In this document: piece by piece, positions 22,928 through 34,049 of the stretch | How positions within the stretch are numbered: the first letter of the stretch is position 1 | Layout of the letters: each line of letters begins with the position of its first letter | DNA from: Saccopteryx bilineata | Lineage: Eukaryota > Chordata > Mammalia > Chiroptera > Emballonuridae | Assembly (NCBI RefSeq): GCF_036850765.1 | Contig: NC_089490.1 | Location: forward strand, 99,436,074 to 99,500,073 | Length of the DNA: 64,000 nt | Direction of reading: 5' to 3' | Translations under genes and position numbers: made by a program | The notes under the pieces: generated by a model | Database searches by the model: none | Seen by the model: only the letters and a program-made list of their open reading frames with translations | Told to the model about the DNA's origin: nothing

Positions 22928-22930
<3 letters not shown>

Positions 22931-22961
<31 letters not shown>
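22931..22961. repeat. (GT)n microsatellite
   Basis: About 30 bp of uninterrupted GT repeats. Confidence 0.95.
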
Positions 22962-22962
<1 letters not shown>

Positions 22963-22969
22963 GTCCCAA

Positions 22970-25514
22970 GGGAATTTGCTCAACAATGATAAATTGGTGA
23001 TGTTAACAGTGGCTGGGCCAACACATGAGAAAGGATAGATTCAAGCAAGAAATTTATTAGTAATGAGTGGCCTAGAGAACTTGCACTTGAGAGACCAGAA
23101 AGATCATGGTGCTGCTGCTTGTGCTGAGAAGGGAAGGAAGGGAAAGGTGCTTGCTGGCTGTGGAGGGAAGCAGGGGGCTCAGGGAGTTTCTCTAGGTCAT
23201 TCAGTGCTGAGTCTCCGTGTGGTGAGCTGTGAAGAAGCTTCAAGTAAGAGAGTCCTCATTAAAGTTAAAAGAAAAACTGATAGTGCTTCCGACCCTGAAC
23301 ATTTCTGCTCTGAGCCCACGGTGAAAGCTGTAAAAATCTCCTTGCGAAAGTTGGAGATATTTTTTAACACTACAAAGGAATGAGGAAGAGCTCTAGAAAT
23401 TCTAGCTTTCAAAAGTAAAATACATTAGTGCCAAATATCTATAAGGAAACTTTTATGACTTTTTTGTGACTGATTTTTTTATTTTATTATTATTTTTGCA
23501 TAGAATCATAGAATGGCAGGATTTAGAAGGATCCCAATGTCATCTGATACAATAGCCTTATTTTCTAAAAGCTAATCTTCAGGAAGGTATGGTGCAGCTG
23601 CAGTGACACCACTGGTTTATTTCAAGTTAAGGAGAACTTAGATCTATGTACATAGTAAATTGCTTCCTAGGACTTCCTTCCGTCATGCCCTCCCTGCAAC
23701 ACTGCTGTCTCCCCTCCCTCTGTCCTCCCATTTTAAAATTAGGGCAGTATGTTTAGCAATCCCTTTACCAATAAGATGAATAATAACTGCTTTTTAGATA
23801 TTAAGAAATTGTATTTATTTTTGTTCCCTCTATTGTCAATAAAAATAAAACAAACGAAATGAAATTTTTTAACATACTGAAATTTATTCCCAGTTCTTTA
23901 TCTGGAGGGAACTGTGAAGTAAAATAGCTTATTTCTTTTCTGCACAGGCACTTTCTTTAACAGGTGGAATAAGACTGTTTTGGGGTCAGTAACACCTTCG
24001 CAAAAGGAGAGCAGAAACATTAATATTAGAATCCCAGGTAAACTGTTCAAACACACACAAAGGCAGACTATAGTTTCTTTAATTCGCACTAGGGTCTTAA
24101 AATTACTCCTGTTTTCAGCATGGGATCTTACTTCTGAGTCTGTAAAACTAACACAGAAAGAAATGATATGAAAACATTGAGAGGAAAGTCAACAATTAAA
24201 ATTTTCGAACTGTAACGAATCATCATCAATTAAACAACCAAGGAAGTAAGTCAGTTCTGAGCTGGACCCTAGAACATTTTTTAATTAAAAGAAGCAAATT
24301 CATTTTCATTTCTTAGTTATATTTAAGTTTCAACTGAAATCATAAGCTATTATTTTTGAATTAGGCAATATGCCTAAAATTGAATAGATCATCATGCATT
24401 CTATTAAAGTTTGCAATATCCTTTTTATTTCAAATATCAAACTGTAAAAATGGTCCTTATTGCCTCTTAGTAGAGTAGAATATATTAAATAAAAGAAATA
24501 AGACATTTTTCTATCCCTGCAAGTGCATCCGGGGAAAGAATTTGAAAATACTTTTCCCTTGAGCTCAGATGAGGTTGTGCCCCTGCCTGGCCTGTGTACT
24601 GTTCGTTCCGTTCCTGCATGTGAATCATTTTTGGCCTCTAAGTCAGGAAAGAAAAGAAGAACAGGAATGGGGGGTGTGTTTTCTCTTTGATGTGTTTATT
24701 GATCATAAAGGAAACTGGGAATATGGAAATGTATTTTCTCTCTGATGCAGGTTTTATCAGCATATTTATAAGCAACACAGGGAGTTCTTGCGAAGAAATA
24801 GAGTTGGGAGAATTCTTCTTTGGTTCCAGTGTATGTGGCATGATTATAGGAAGTACAGGGGAGCTCAGCTTTCATAGTGGGGTTAAATCAGATAGTCAAC
24901 AATTATTTATCGAGTATCCTCCCCAGGGGTCATAACTTTGAACTGCACCCCAGGCCATAAACTGTAACTTCTCACGACTCAGCTCTATTGCATAGGAGAT
25001 TTAAGTGTGGTTAAGAGCATCATAATGGGAAGCATTTCCTTATTCATCCTTAATTCAGGAACTGGCATTAAGTTTGATATCAAGCTGTTGCTGTGGGCAC
25101 ATTCATAAGGTGGGTGTGGAAATCCGACCATGTCCCGGAAGCTTGCAGCTGCGCTCCCTCCAGGTCCCGGTGCAAATACTGTATCATCAGTTTTGACTCT
25201 TTCAATTCCCAACATTGAATGGAAATCACATTCTTTTTGTGATTTTGGTTACACCCCTAGAAACTTGAAGTGTGTTGGTGACATAATAGATTTCTAACTG
25301 GATTTTCCTTCTTTTGTTCTTTTTTCCCCAAACAGAGCTCTAAATGCTTAACCAACTTTGCCGTTATGGTTATTAACTCTCACTCCCAGTAAGATCAGAA
25401 ATCCTCCTGCAGTCTGTTGCCATGATGTCTGAGTTTGGGCTGCTTAATTTCAGAAATTCGTTCTCTTCTTCTTCATACAGTGTTAATATTTGGTTAAAGG
25501 GGAACTGGATATGG
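22970..25514. other. Unassigned stretch, no gene supported
   Basis: A 'catagaatcatagaatggcagg' motif at about 23500 resembles the terminus of an ancient mammalian DNA repeat. The AATTTATTAG context near 23050 could be the polyadenylation side of an antisense LTR. Neither could be placed in a family. Short frames at 23063-23383 and 24687-24935 carry no recognisable domain. Confidence 0.4.
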
Positions 25515-25860
25515 AGCAGTGGTTTCAACACCTTGATGATGATCTAAACTATCTAGAATCTTTTATTTAAAAAGAAAAAGTCCCTGGGCCCCATCTCTGT
25601 AAATTCTGATGTCAGTAAGTCTGAAATGAATTTGTTGGTGGACCTGACTGGGGAAACATCACTGTCCTAGAAAGCCTGCTACTCAGAGTATGGTCTGTAG
25701 ACCAGCAGCACGGGGCTCACCTCAGGGTTTATTAGAAATACAGAGCCTTGGGCCTCATTCTAGACCTATTATATTAATTAAAAGTGACATGTCAACCAAG
25801 TCTCCATGCATTACCATACGAACACTCGAGAGGTTCCTCTGTGAGACACTAGGACTCTGA
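25515..25860 (+). mobile_element. MER20-like hAT-Charlie MITE remnants
   Basis: The segment 25515-25670 has 'gcagtggtttcaacacc' and 'ccctgggccccatctctg'. The segment 25680-25860 has 'ctcagagtatggtctgtagaccagcag' and 'attagaaatacagagccttgggcctcattctagacc'. The latter is MER20 order; the former is a related non-autonomous hAT. Both are old. Confidence 0.55.
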
Positions 25861-26098
25861 AGCAAAAAAATCTAGATTGTGCTCCAAATTGCTGTTAGCA
25901 AAACGTGACCTAGCACATATGCTTTCAGCTTTCTCTACTCATTCCTCAGAAGAAAGAGAAAGAGAGGATGAGACAGAGAAGACAAAGAGAGTGGGTTTAA
26001 ATAACACCTTATAGCATAGGGTTCTAATCAGTTGTAAAGAGGTCTTTTAGCATTAAAGATGAACAGAAGAATAATTAAGAGAAATAAAAATGTCAGGC

Positions 26099-26123
26099 TG
26101 TGTGTGTGTGTGTGTGTGTGTGA
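26099..26123. repeat. (GT)n microsatellite
   Basis: Short GT run at the edge of an unassigned region. Confidence 0.9.
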
Positions 26124-26204
26124 CGGTATGTGTTTGGATGTAATGTGTGTGCATAGTGTGTTTTTGTGCATGGTGATTGGAAAACAAAAAATTCCTTTCC
26201 CCAC

Positions 26205-26305
26205 TGTATTAGTTTTCCGGGGCTGATGTAACAAAGGGGCACAAATTGAGTGGCTTGAGCAGCAGAAGTGTGTTGCCTTACTGTCCTGGAGATGGGAGTC
26301 TGCAG

Positions 26306-26350
<45 letters not shown>

Positions 26351-26677
26351 CGCGCGCGCCCACACACAGCTGGTTCCTCCTGAGGGCCATGAGGGAAAGA
26401 GGGGTGCAGGCCTCTCCCCAGCTTCTTGTAGTTCCTCAGTTTGTGGCGGTGTCACTCCAGTATTCACATGGCTTTCTCCCGCTGTATGTGTCTGTCTCCA
26501 AATTTCCCCTTTTTATAAAGATACCACTTATATTTAATTAAGGCCCACCCTAATGACTTCATTTTAACTTGATTACTTCTGTAAAGATCCCATCTCCAAA
26601 ATAGGTCACATAGTAAGGTACTGGGGATTAGGGCATCAACATGAGAGTTTGAGGGAGAAGCAGCTCAGCCCATAACA
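26205..26677 (-). mobile_element. MLT1-type LTR (ERVL-MaLR), antisense, with microsatellite inside
   Basis: Plus strand reads 'tgtattagttttccggggctgatgtaac', 'gagtggcttgagcagcag', 'tgtctccaaatttcccctttttataaag', 'aggcccaccctaatgacttcattttaacttgattac' and 'cagcccataaca', the reverse complement of MLT1. A (GT)n(GC)n tract replaces part of the consensus at 26308-26362. Confidence 0.88.
26308..26362. repeat. (GT)n(GC)n tract, strong Z-DNA candidate
   Basis: About 32 bp of GT repeats are followed by about 18 bp of alternating G and C. All alternate purine and pyrimidine without a break. Confidence 0.95.
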
Positions 26678-27688
26678 TCCACAATAGTAGCAGACTGCAA
26701 ATGAGAAGAGAGACATGGGGGTCCCTGAATCCCTCTTGCTATCATCCCCACTCCCCCTGGGATTAGGTCAGAACTATTGCAGACAAGCAGATCCTGAGAA
26801 TTACCGTTCCCTGGCCGTGAGGTCACACCAGCACAGACCGATTATGCTCAGCATCATTTGAAAACAAAAGTCCTTCCATTTTGCTGACTTTTACTTCTTG
26901 ACCGTAAGTGAATGAGAGACCAAGACAAATGATCTTTGATGGACTACTTGCAAGGTTTATTTCCACTAAACATTAAATCCACCATAATTTTCTTCTAATG
27001 GCCCAACTGATCCCTGATCAGGGCCTACAAATCTATCAGCCCTGGAATCCTCGTAGCTTCAAGAAGACAAAAATATCAGTGATTTTCTTCACTAGGCACT
27101 TGGCCAGAGTCCCTCGGGTCCTGGTTTTATTGTTGCTGTATCCGTGAGGTGTGGTCTGTGCATAATTTCAGAAAGTCAGCTACACGCTGAACGACATTGA
27201 TTTAGAGCGAAACGCCGTGGATAGACTAACTTTTCCAAACAGGAGCAGACTCGGAGGCAAGCGTAAAAGGAAACCTAGGGTGAGAAATGGTTCAGATTTG
27301 AGCACCTACTATATTCACAGCACCTGAGTGGACATAGACAACTCACACTGCTGCAGGTAGGAAAAACTTGCACCCCACTACTATTTCTGAGAACCTGCAC
27401 AATTACAGTGAGTGACTCAGATAGTGGAACAAAGTATAGTCCTATTAAATCTGTCAGCAACACCTGCTTTAATGAATTTACATAAAGTTCAGGGTCACCT
27501 TGACAATTTAGAGAAGTGGGTACATGCAAACGGTGAGCAGTTTTACAGGTAATTCATGTAGAATAATTCAAATGTAAATGTAAGCCACTGATGAGAATGA
27601 GTTGGCAAAAGAGTCACACATAGATATCAGCAGCAGGTGAAGGTAGAGCATGAAGGATCAATATGTGCAAATAGGACAGAAAGAGCCT
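26678..27688. other. Unassigned stretch
   Basis: No repeat family or gene recognised on either strand. Confidence 0.45.
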
Positions 27689-28075
27689 GGGATAATGGTT
27701 TTCAAACTTTTTTGACCATGACTCATAGTAAAAAGTAATTTTACATTGTGACCTAGTACATGTATGCATACATACTTATAAATCTGGAGTAAATGTTTGA
27801 CAAAAGAGTGCCTTTACTACATGTGAGACTTTATTTCTATTTTATTCTACTCTGTCCTCTGCTCTCCTCTTTTCTCTCCTCTCTAACCCTCCCCTCTCCT
27901 CTCCTTTCTTCCCTTCCCCTACTCTTCCCACCCCTTCCCTTCCCTGCTATACCTCTCTACTCCAAACCACTCCATTTCCTTCCAAACTATTTTATTTTAT
28001 CCTATATCCTATCCTGTCCTATTCTAATTGTCTTTATTTTATTTCATTCATCTTTTTATTTTGTATTTTGATGCT
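27689..28075. mobile_element. Possible old hAT-like repeat with pyrimidine-rich interior
   Basis: 'aatggttttcaaacttttttgaccatgactcatagtaaaaag' resembles the start of an old mammalian hAT-type repeat. It is followed by a long CT-rich stretch (27840-28060) of low complexity. The other end was not identified. Confidence 0.4.
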
Positions 28076-28153
28076 GGTGTGACCCGCTACATTGATTTTA
28101 TATCCCACCTAATGGCTTACAACCTGGAGAAGTTGAAAGGATTATCACTATCT

Positions 28154-28350
28154 CAGCGGTTCACAGCAGGGAGCGGGGATTTGACCATATCTGGAGATAT
28201 TTTAGGTTGTCTCAACTGGGAGGGTACTTCTGGCACTCAGAAGATAGAGGCCAAGGACGTTGTAAAACATCCTGCAATGCACAGGGTACCTCCCCACAAC
28301 AAAAATTTATCCTGCCCAAAATGTCAGTAATGCTGCTGCTGAGAAACTCT
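28154..28350 (+). mobile_element. MER5A-like hAT-Charlie MITE
   Basis: 'cagcggttcacag' at the left end, then 'tctggagatattttaggttgtctcaactggg', 'tagaggccaagg', 'aaacatcctgcaatgcacagg' and 'ccccacaacaaaaatttatcc' in consensus order, ending near 'gagaaactct'. Old, shared across placental mammals. Confidence 0.8.
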
Positions 28351-28645
28351 ATACTTAGCACTCTTCTAAATTCTCTTAAGAACATTATTTTCTGTCTGAG
28401 TTTCTTGGAGCTTTGGGAACTCTGTCAGAGTGGTGCAGGCAGCAAGAGTTGGGAGGGTGACAGGGTTGTAGGGCTTCTGTTCTCTCCAACCGCAGTCAGG
28501 CTGGACGTCTGTGTGTAGGATGACCAGTTGCTTTGAACTTTCATGGTTTTAGCACTTTAAGTCTCATATCCCAGGAACACCCTTAGACCCCAGCAGCAAA
28601 CAAGGCCAGTTGGGCCACCCTATATTAGTATTAGTATATTAGACA

Positions 28646-28659
28646 GAACAATGGTTCTT
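28646..28659. repeat. Left TSD of the HAL1 element
   Basis: gaacaatggttctt here pairs with gaacaatacttctt at 34036-34049 (12 of 14 identical), bracketing the entire antisense HAL1. Confidence 0.8.
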
Positions 28660-29389
28660 TTTTAAATCACTTCTTTGTTTTTCAGTTACAGTTGATATAC
28701 GTCATTATTTTCAGGTGTATACCAATTGTGATTATTCATTACATACCTTACTAAGTGATTATCACAATTAAGTGTGGCATCCATCTGACATCATACATAG
28801 TTATTAGAATATTACTGACTATATTCCCTATGCTGTACTTTACATCCCCATGACTATTCTGTAACAACCAGTTTGTACTCCTTAATCCCTCCAACTTTTC
28901 ATTCATCCCCCAAAACTGCCCTCCTATCTGGCAACCATCAGAATATTCTCTGTGTCTAACAGTCTGTTTCTGTTCTACTTTGTTCATTTGTTTTTTAGAT
29001 TCAATTTGTTAGATATGTATTTGTTACCATTTTATTGTTCATATTTTTATTCTTTTTTCTTCTTCTTATAGAAGACACTTTAACATTACATATAATACTG
29101 GTTTCTCTTGTCTGAGAAGCTCTTTATCTGCCCGTCAATTCTTTTCTTTTTCAATTATATAATTTTATTTAGACAATTAATTTTAATGGGGTGATATTGA
29201 TCAACTAGAGCACATAAATTTACAGAGAACATCTCCAGATCATTTTGACATTTGGTTATGTTGTATACCCATCACCCAAAGTCAAATGGTCCTCCTTGAC
29301 CGTTATTTGGTTTTCTTTATGCCCCTCCCCTCCCACTCCACCCCCTCTCCTCCTGTCCCCTCTCCACTGCATTCTTATCTATGTCCATG

Positions 29390-31463
29390 AGTCTCAATTT
29401 TGTGTCCCACTTATGTATGAAATCATATAGTTCTTAGTTTTTTCTGATTTACTTATATCACTCAGTATAATGTTATCAAGGTCCATCCATATTGTCATAA
29501 ATGATCCTTTGTCATCATTTCTTATGGCTGAGTAGTATTCCACAGTATATATGATATGTACCACATCTCCTTTATCCAATCATCTGTTGAAGGGCTTTTT
29601 GGTTGTTTCCATGTCTTGGCCACTGTGAACAATGCTGCAATGAACATGGGGCTGCATGTGTCTTTATGTAGCAATGTTTTTGAGTTTTGGGGGTATATAC
29701 CCAGTAGAGGGATTGCTGGGTCATATGTTGTTCTATTTTTAATTTTTTGAGGAACCACCATACTTTCTTCCAGAATGGTTGTAATACTTTACATTCCCAC
29801 CAACAGTGAATGAGGGTTCCTTTTTCTCCACAGCATCTCCAACATCCTTGTTATTATCTGCCTTGTTGATAATAGCTAATCTAACAGGTGTGAGGTGATA
29901 TCTCATTATAGTTTTGATTTTCATTTCTCTAATAGCTAGTGAAAATGAGCATCTTTTCATATATCTGTTGGCCATTTGTATTTCTTCCTGGGAGAAGTGT
30001 CTGTTCACATCCTCTTCCCATTTTTTTATTGTATTGTTTGCTTATTTGTTGTTGAGTTTTGTGAGTTCTTTGTATATTTTGGATATTAGGCCCTTATCTG
30101 AGCTGTTGTTTGAAAATATCATCTCCCATTTAGATGGCTGTTTGTTTTGTTGTCTGTTTCTTTTGCTGTGCAAAAGCTTCTTAGTCTGATGTAGTCCCAT
30201 TCATTTATCTTTGCCTTCACTTCCCTTGCCTTTGGAGTCAAATTCATAGAAAGCTCTTTATGGCCAAGGTCTATGAGTTTAGCACCTATGTTTTCTTCTT
30301 TAATTTATTGTTTCAGGTCTTATATTTAGGTCTTTGATCCATCTTGAATTAATTTTGGTACAAGGGGACAAACTGTAGTTGAGTATTATTCTTTTGCATG
30401 TGGCTTTCCAGTTTTCCCAGCACCATTTATTGAAGAGGCTTTCTTTTCTCCAGTGTGTGTTTTTGGTTTCTTTATCAAAGATGATTTGACCATATATATG
30501 TGGTTTTATTTCTGGGCTCTCTATTCTGTCCCATTGGTCTGAGTGCCTATTTTTCTGCCAATACCATGCTGTTTTGGCTCTGTAGTATAATTTGAAGTCA
30601 GGTATTGTAATGCCCCCAGCTTCGTTCTTTTTCCTTAAGATCACTTTGGCTATTCGGGATTTTTTATGGTTCCATATAAACCTGATGATTGTTTGTTCCA
30701 TTTCTTTTAAAAATGACATTGGAATTTTGATGGGAATTGCATTAAATTCGTATATTGCTTTGAGTAATATGGTCATTTTACCTATATTGATTCTTCCTAT
30801 CCAAGAACAAGGAATATTTTTTCATTTCATTGTGTCTTTTTTTATTTCATTTAACAATGCTTTGTAGTTTTCATTATATAGGTCCTTTATATTCTTTGTT
30901 ATGTTTATTCCTAGATTTTATTGTAGTTGTTGTGACCATAAAAGGAATTATTTTTTAGTTCATTTTCTGAAGTTTTATTATTGGCATATAAAAAAGCAAT
31001 AGACTTCTGTATATTAACTTTGTATCCTGAGACCTTAGTGTATTGGTTTATTGTTTCTAATAGTCTTTCTGTGGAGTCTTTGGGGTTTTTTATGTACAGG
31101 TTTTCTATGTATCATCTGCAAAAAGTGAAACCTTTATTTCTTCTTTCCCAGTATGAATGCCTTTTATTTCTTTCTCTTGTCTGATTGCTCTGGCTAGAAC
31201 TTCCAGCACTATGTTAAATAGGAGTGGAGAGAGTGGGCAGCCTTGTCTTGTTCCTGATTATAGAGGAAAAGTTTTTAGTTTTTTGCCATTTAATATATTA
31301 TCTGATGGTTTATCAAAAATGGCCTTTATTATGTTGAGATATTTTCTTCTATACTCATTTTGTTGAGTGTTTTAAACATGAAATGATATTGTATTTTATC
31401 AAATGCCTTTTCTGCATCTATTGATAGGATCATGTGGTTTTTGTTCTTTTTTTGTTGTTGATA
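29390..31463 (-). pseudogene. L1 ORF2 (reverse transcriptase) C-terminal portion
   Basis: The reverse transcriptase active-site motif FADD is visible on the minus strand at 31122-31111, immediately followed by a stop after a small deletion. Downstream, an intact 158-codon frame (30776-30300) includes [12 protein letters not shown], the [20 protein letters not shown] block and a [14 protein letters not shown] block, standard for the ORF2 C-terminal half. Further frames (30008-29739, 29761-29522, 29579-29394) carry [14 protein letters not shown] and [15 protein letters not shown]. The zinc-knuckle-like CWWECK seen in the copy at 57307 has decayed here to GGNVK. The N-terminal endonuclease is absent because of 5' truncation. 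Confidence 0.9.
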
Positions 31464-31831
31464 TGGTGTACTATACTAGTGAATTCTATCAAACATTCAA
31501 AGAATATTTGGTTCCTATTCTACTCAAAGTTTTCCAAAAAATTGAAGAAGAAGCAATACTTCCAAACACATTTTATGAGGCCAACATAACCCTCATGCTA
31601 AAGCCTGGCAAGGACAACACAATAAAAGAAAACTAAAGACCAATATCTCTAATGAAAACAGATGCAAAAATCCTAAACAAAATACTAGCAAATCAAATAC
31701 AACACCACATTAAAAAAATAATTCATCATGATCAAGTGGGATTCATCCCTGAAACACAAGGATAGAACAACATATGTAAAACAATTAACGTAATACACCA
31801 TATCAACAAAACAAAGAACAAAAACTACATG
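31464..31831 (+). pseudogene. Inverted L1 ORF2 segment, upstream of the RT active site
   Basis: Reads [19 protein letters not shown] and [14 protein letters not shown], then after a stop continues with the HDQVGFIP block. This is the ORF2 stretch just before the FADD motif. It runs opposite to the rest of the L1, as expected from twin priming during target-primed reverse transcription. Confidence 0.9.
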
Positions 31832-32602
31832 TCCTTCAATTCTAAATGGTAGCTTTGCTGGGTAGCGTAATTTTGCTTGGAGGTTGTTGCTTTTCATCAC
31901 TTTGAATATGCTTGCCAATCCTGTTTGGCCTGCAAAGGTTCTGTTGAGACATCAGCTGACAGTCTTATGAGAGCTCCCTTGTAGGTAGCTAACTGCTTTA
32001 CTGTTGCTTCTTTTAAGATTCTCTCTTTGTCTTTAACTTTTTACATTCTAATTATGATGTGGCTTGGTGTGGGCTTTTTTATGTTCATCATGTTTGGGAC
32101 TCTTTGTGTTTCTTGGATTTGTATGTCTAACTTCACCAAATTAGGGAAGTTTTCTGCCATTATTTTTTCAAGTAAACTTTCAATTTCTTTCTCTCTCTTT
32201 TCTCTCTCTGCCCCCCCCCAATGCAAATGTTGGTGGTATCCTTCAACTTATCCCAGAGGCTCTTTATACTACCCTCATTTTTTTAAACTCTCTTTTCTTT
32301 TTGCTGTTCTGGTTGGCTATATTTTACTTCCTCATATTCCGGATTGCTAATTTATTCTCAGTTTCATTTACTCTACTGTTGATTTCTTATAAATTGTTTT
32401 TCATTTCAGTTAGTGTATCCTTTATTTTTGACTGATCTTTTTTTATACTGTTGAAGTTCTCACTATGTTCATTGAACATCCTTATAACCAGTGTTTTTTA
32501 ACTCTGCATCTAGTAGATTATTTGTCTCCATTTGGTTTAGTTTTTCTTTTCTGGAGATTTGTTTTGCTCTTTCATTTGGGACATTTTTCTTTGTCTCCTC
32601 AT

Positions 32603-34035
32603 TTGTTTCTATATATTAGTTAGAGCTGCTACATCTCCCAGGCTTTGTAGAGTGGCCTAAAGTAGTAGGTCTTCTGTGGGGTCCATGGCACAGCCCCCTC
32701 CATGACTCAATGTGGACACTCCATGTACAACGCCCCTCTTATAGGCTGTGTATACCTTCTCTTATAGTTGAGCCTTAATTGCTGTTGGCATGTCAATGGG
32801 AGGGTTTTACCCTCTGGCTGATCAGCTGCAATGACTGGCTGTGACCACCAACCATCATGGAGGATCAGCTGTGCAGGGGTCCACCTCACAGAGCAGGACT
32901 TACTTCAATAGGGTTCTGGTGTCTACTGAATCTACTCCTTGAGTATATCACTATAGAGGTGATTGGATGGTGTTTTAATGTGGTCTGAAGCTATACACTG
33001 GGTGTGCTGGCTCTGGAACATCTTGGAGGTGCAGGTCAATGAAAACCACCACCTGTGTTCTGCCTGAGGACAGCCATCATGAGCTACAAAGTAATCTGAA
33101 GATGGCTGCACTTGTGCTGGGTTTAGAGGTGACCATGAGAGGCCAACCTGTGAACCAAAGCCAACTGCCACCAGTGCTGGGCCTGGGGTCACTTAGTGAG
33201 AGGTACAGGGCATGCTGCTTGTTAGAAATTTTAGGAATGTCTGAAGCATAAGCCAAGACAGGCCATTTGTATGGAAACACCACTAGAAACAGTTTTGGTG
33301 GGCCTGAAAGTTGAGTTGGGGCAGGGCCTCAGAAAATCACCAAGATGGGGCAAAGAGTATTAGCCAGGGTGATGCAGACTCAGATATGGCACCTGCCAGC
33401 TCTGTGGTGGTGATGGTGGTGGTGGAACGTCTCAGAAAAGGAATAATAGCCTCTGCCAGCACTTCTGTCTGGGAGAAAACTGCCCCGCCATCAGTTTTTG
33501 TCCTGATGCCAGACAATTCAGTTTCTTCTTGTATGTCTCTGGTGCCTTTCAAGCTGCTGCCCCAGCACTGCAGCCTAGTAGGAATGAGTTCAACTAAGTC
33601 TGTGTGTGGGTTCTTTAAGAGAAACTGCCTGGGACTCTAGCAGCTCCTTGTCTCAGTCAGCCTCAATCTCCACCAGGTTTTACAGCTTGAAGTTATGGGG
33701 ACTTCTCTTCCTGGCACTAAATTCTGGGCCAGGGGGAGGCCTGGTGTGGGGCTGAAATCCCTCACTTTTCAGGGGGAACCTCTGCAGCCAAGATATCCCT
33801 CCCGATCTTAAACTGCCACACGTGGGTGTGGGGCCAGCCCACTCTGTGTCTCCACAACTCCTGCAAATCTCAGTGTGGCTCCTTCTTCAATTTCCTAGTT
33901 GTAGGACTTTCATTCAGCCAGATTTCAGTTGAATTTCTGACGGCTGGTTGGTAGTTCAGTCGTAATTTTGATGTGGTTGTGGCAGGAGGCAAGTGCCACA
34001 TTTACCTATGCTGCCATCTTGATTGGAAGCCTCGG
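32603..34035 (-). promoter_or_regulatory. L1-type 5'UTR of the HAL1
   Basis: GC-richer than its surroundings. Its minus-strand start carries 'caagatggcagcataggt', the usual opening of L1 5'UTRs, where the internal promoter lies. Several overlapping frames on both strands (32707-33640) are incidental to this composition. Confidence 0.65.
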
Positions 34036-34049
34036 GAACAATACTTCTT

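Larger units (their letters stand above)
29143..31832 (-). mobile_element. 5'-inverted (twin-primed) L1 nested in HAL1 ORF1
   Basis: Positions 29143-31463 are antisense: an L1 3'UTR followed by ORF2 up to the reverse transcriptase domain. Positions 31464-31831 are in the opposite orientation and carry the ORF2 piece immediately upstream. The two parts share about 30 bp (caccatatcaacaa to aaaactacatg), so the junction is the classic product of twin priming. The flanks ccgtcaattct (29132-29142) and ccttcaattct (31833-31843) are an 11-bp TSD with one mismatch, cut from HAL1 ORF1. The element is therefore a single event and younger than its host. It cannot make active protein. Confidence 0.9.
29066..32602 (-). 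pseudogene. HAL1 ORF1 protein, broken and interrupted
   Basis: The start at 32602-32600 (MRRQRKMSQMKEQNKSPEKK) is the usual opening of an L1 ORF1 protein, an RNA-binding trimeric chaperone. The frame at 32226-32041 carries the RRM-side segment (SLLEKIMAENFPNLVKL, then RVPNMMN). The frame at 31918-31823 carries the C-terminal domain segment (FKVMKSNNLQAKLRYPAKL). The last codons at about 29100-29066 read VMLKCLL then stop. Stops interrupt the coiled-coil region near the start, a C-run at about 32212-32219 is a likely frameshift, and the younger L1 splits the gene at 29143-31832. About 25 bp near 29096 also appear to be missing relative to typical ORF1. Confidence 0.85.
28660..34035 (-). mobile_element. 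Full-length half-L1 (HAL1) retrotransposon with a nested L1
   Basis: Read on the minus strand it starts at 34035 with an L1-type 5'UTR ('caagatggcagcatagg'), continues to ORF1 (ATG at 32602-32600), and is interrupted by a younger L1 at 29143-31832. ORF1 ends at 29066 (reads VMLKCLL then TAA) and passes straight into an L1-type 3'UTR (29065-28660) with an A-rich end. There is no ORF2 between ORF1 and the 3'UTR; the only ORF2 sequence belongs to the nested L1. Removing that insertion leaves about 2.7 kb, the usual HAL1 size. Matching 14-bp flanks (28646-28659, 34036-34049; 12 of 14 identical) show insertion as one unit, so the missing ORF2 was missing from the RNA and not deleted later. HAL1 elements depend on an ORF2 protein supplied by L1. 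Confidence 0.85.

Noticed and set aside
23040..23250. Possible antisense LTR (polyadenylation-like start, GC-rich body)
   Set aside because: No inverted TG/CA ends or family match could be found.
26028..26541. Frames with Thr-His, Cys-Val and Arg-Ala repeats
   Set aside because: Produced by GT and GC microsatellites in and next to an MLT1 LTR.
31403..31636. Apparent protein frame spanning the L1 inversion junction
   Set aside because: Its first third is antisense L1 text and the rest is inverted ORF2; it is an accidental fusion frame.
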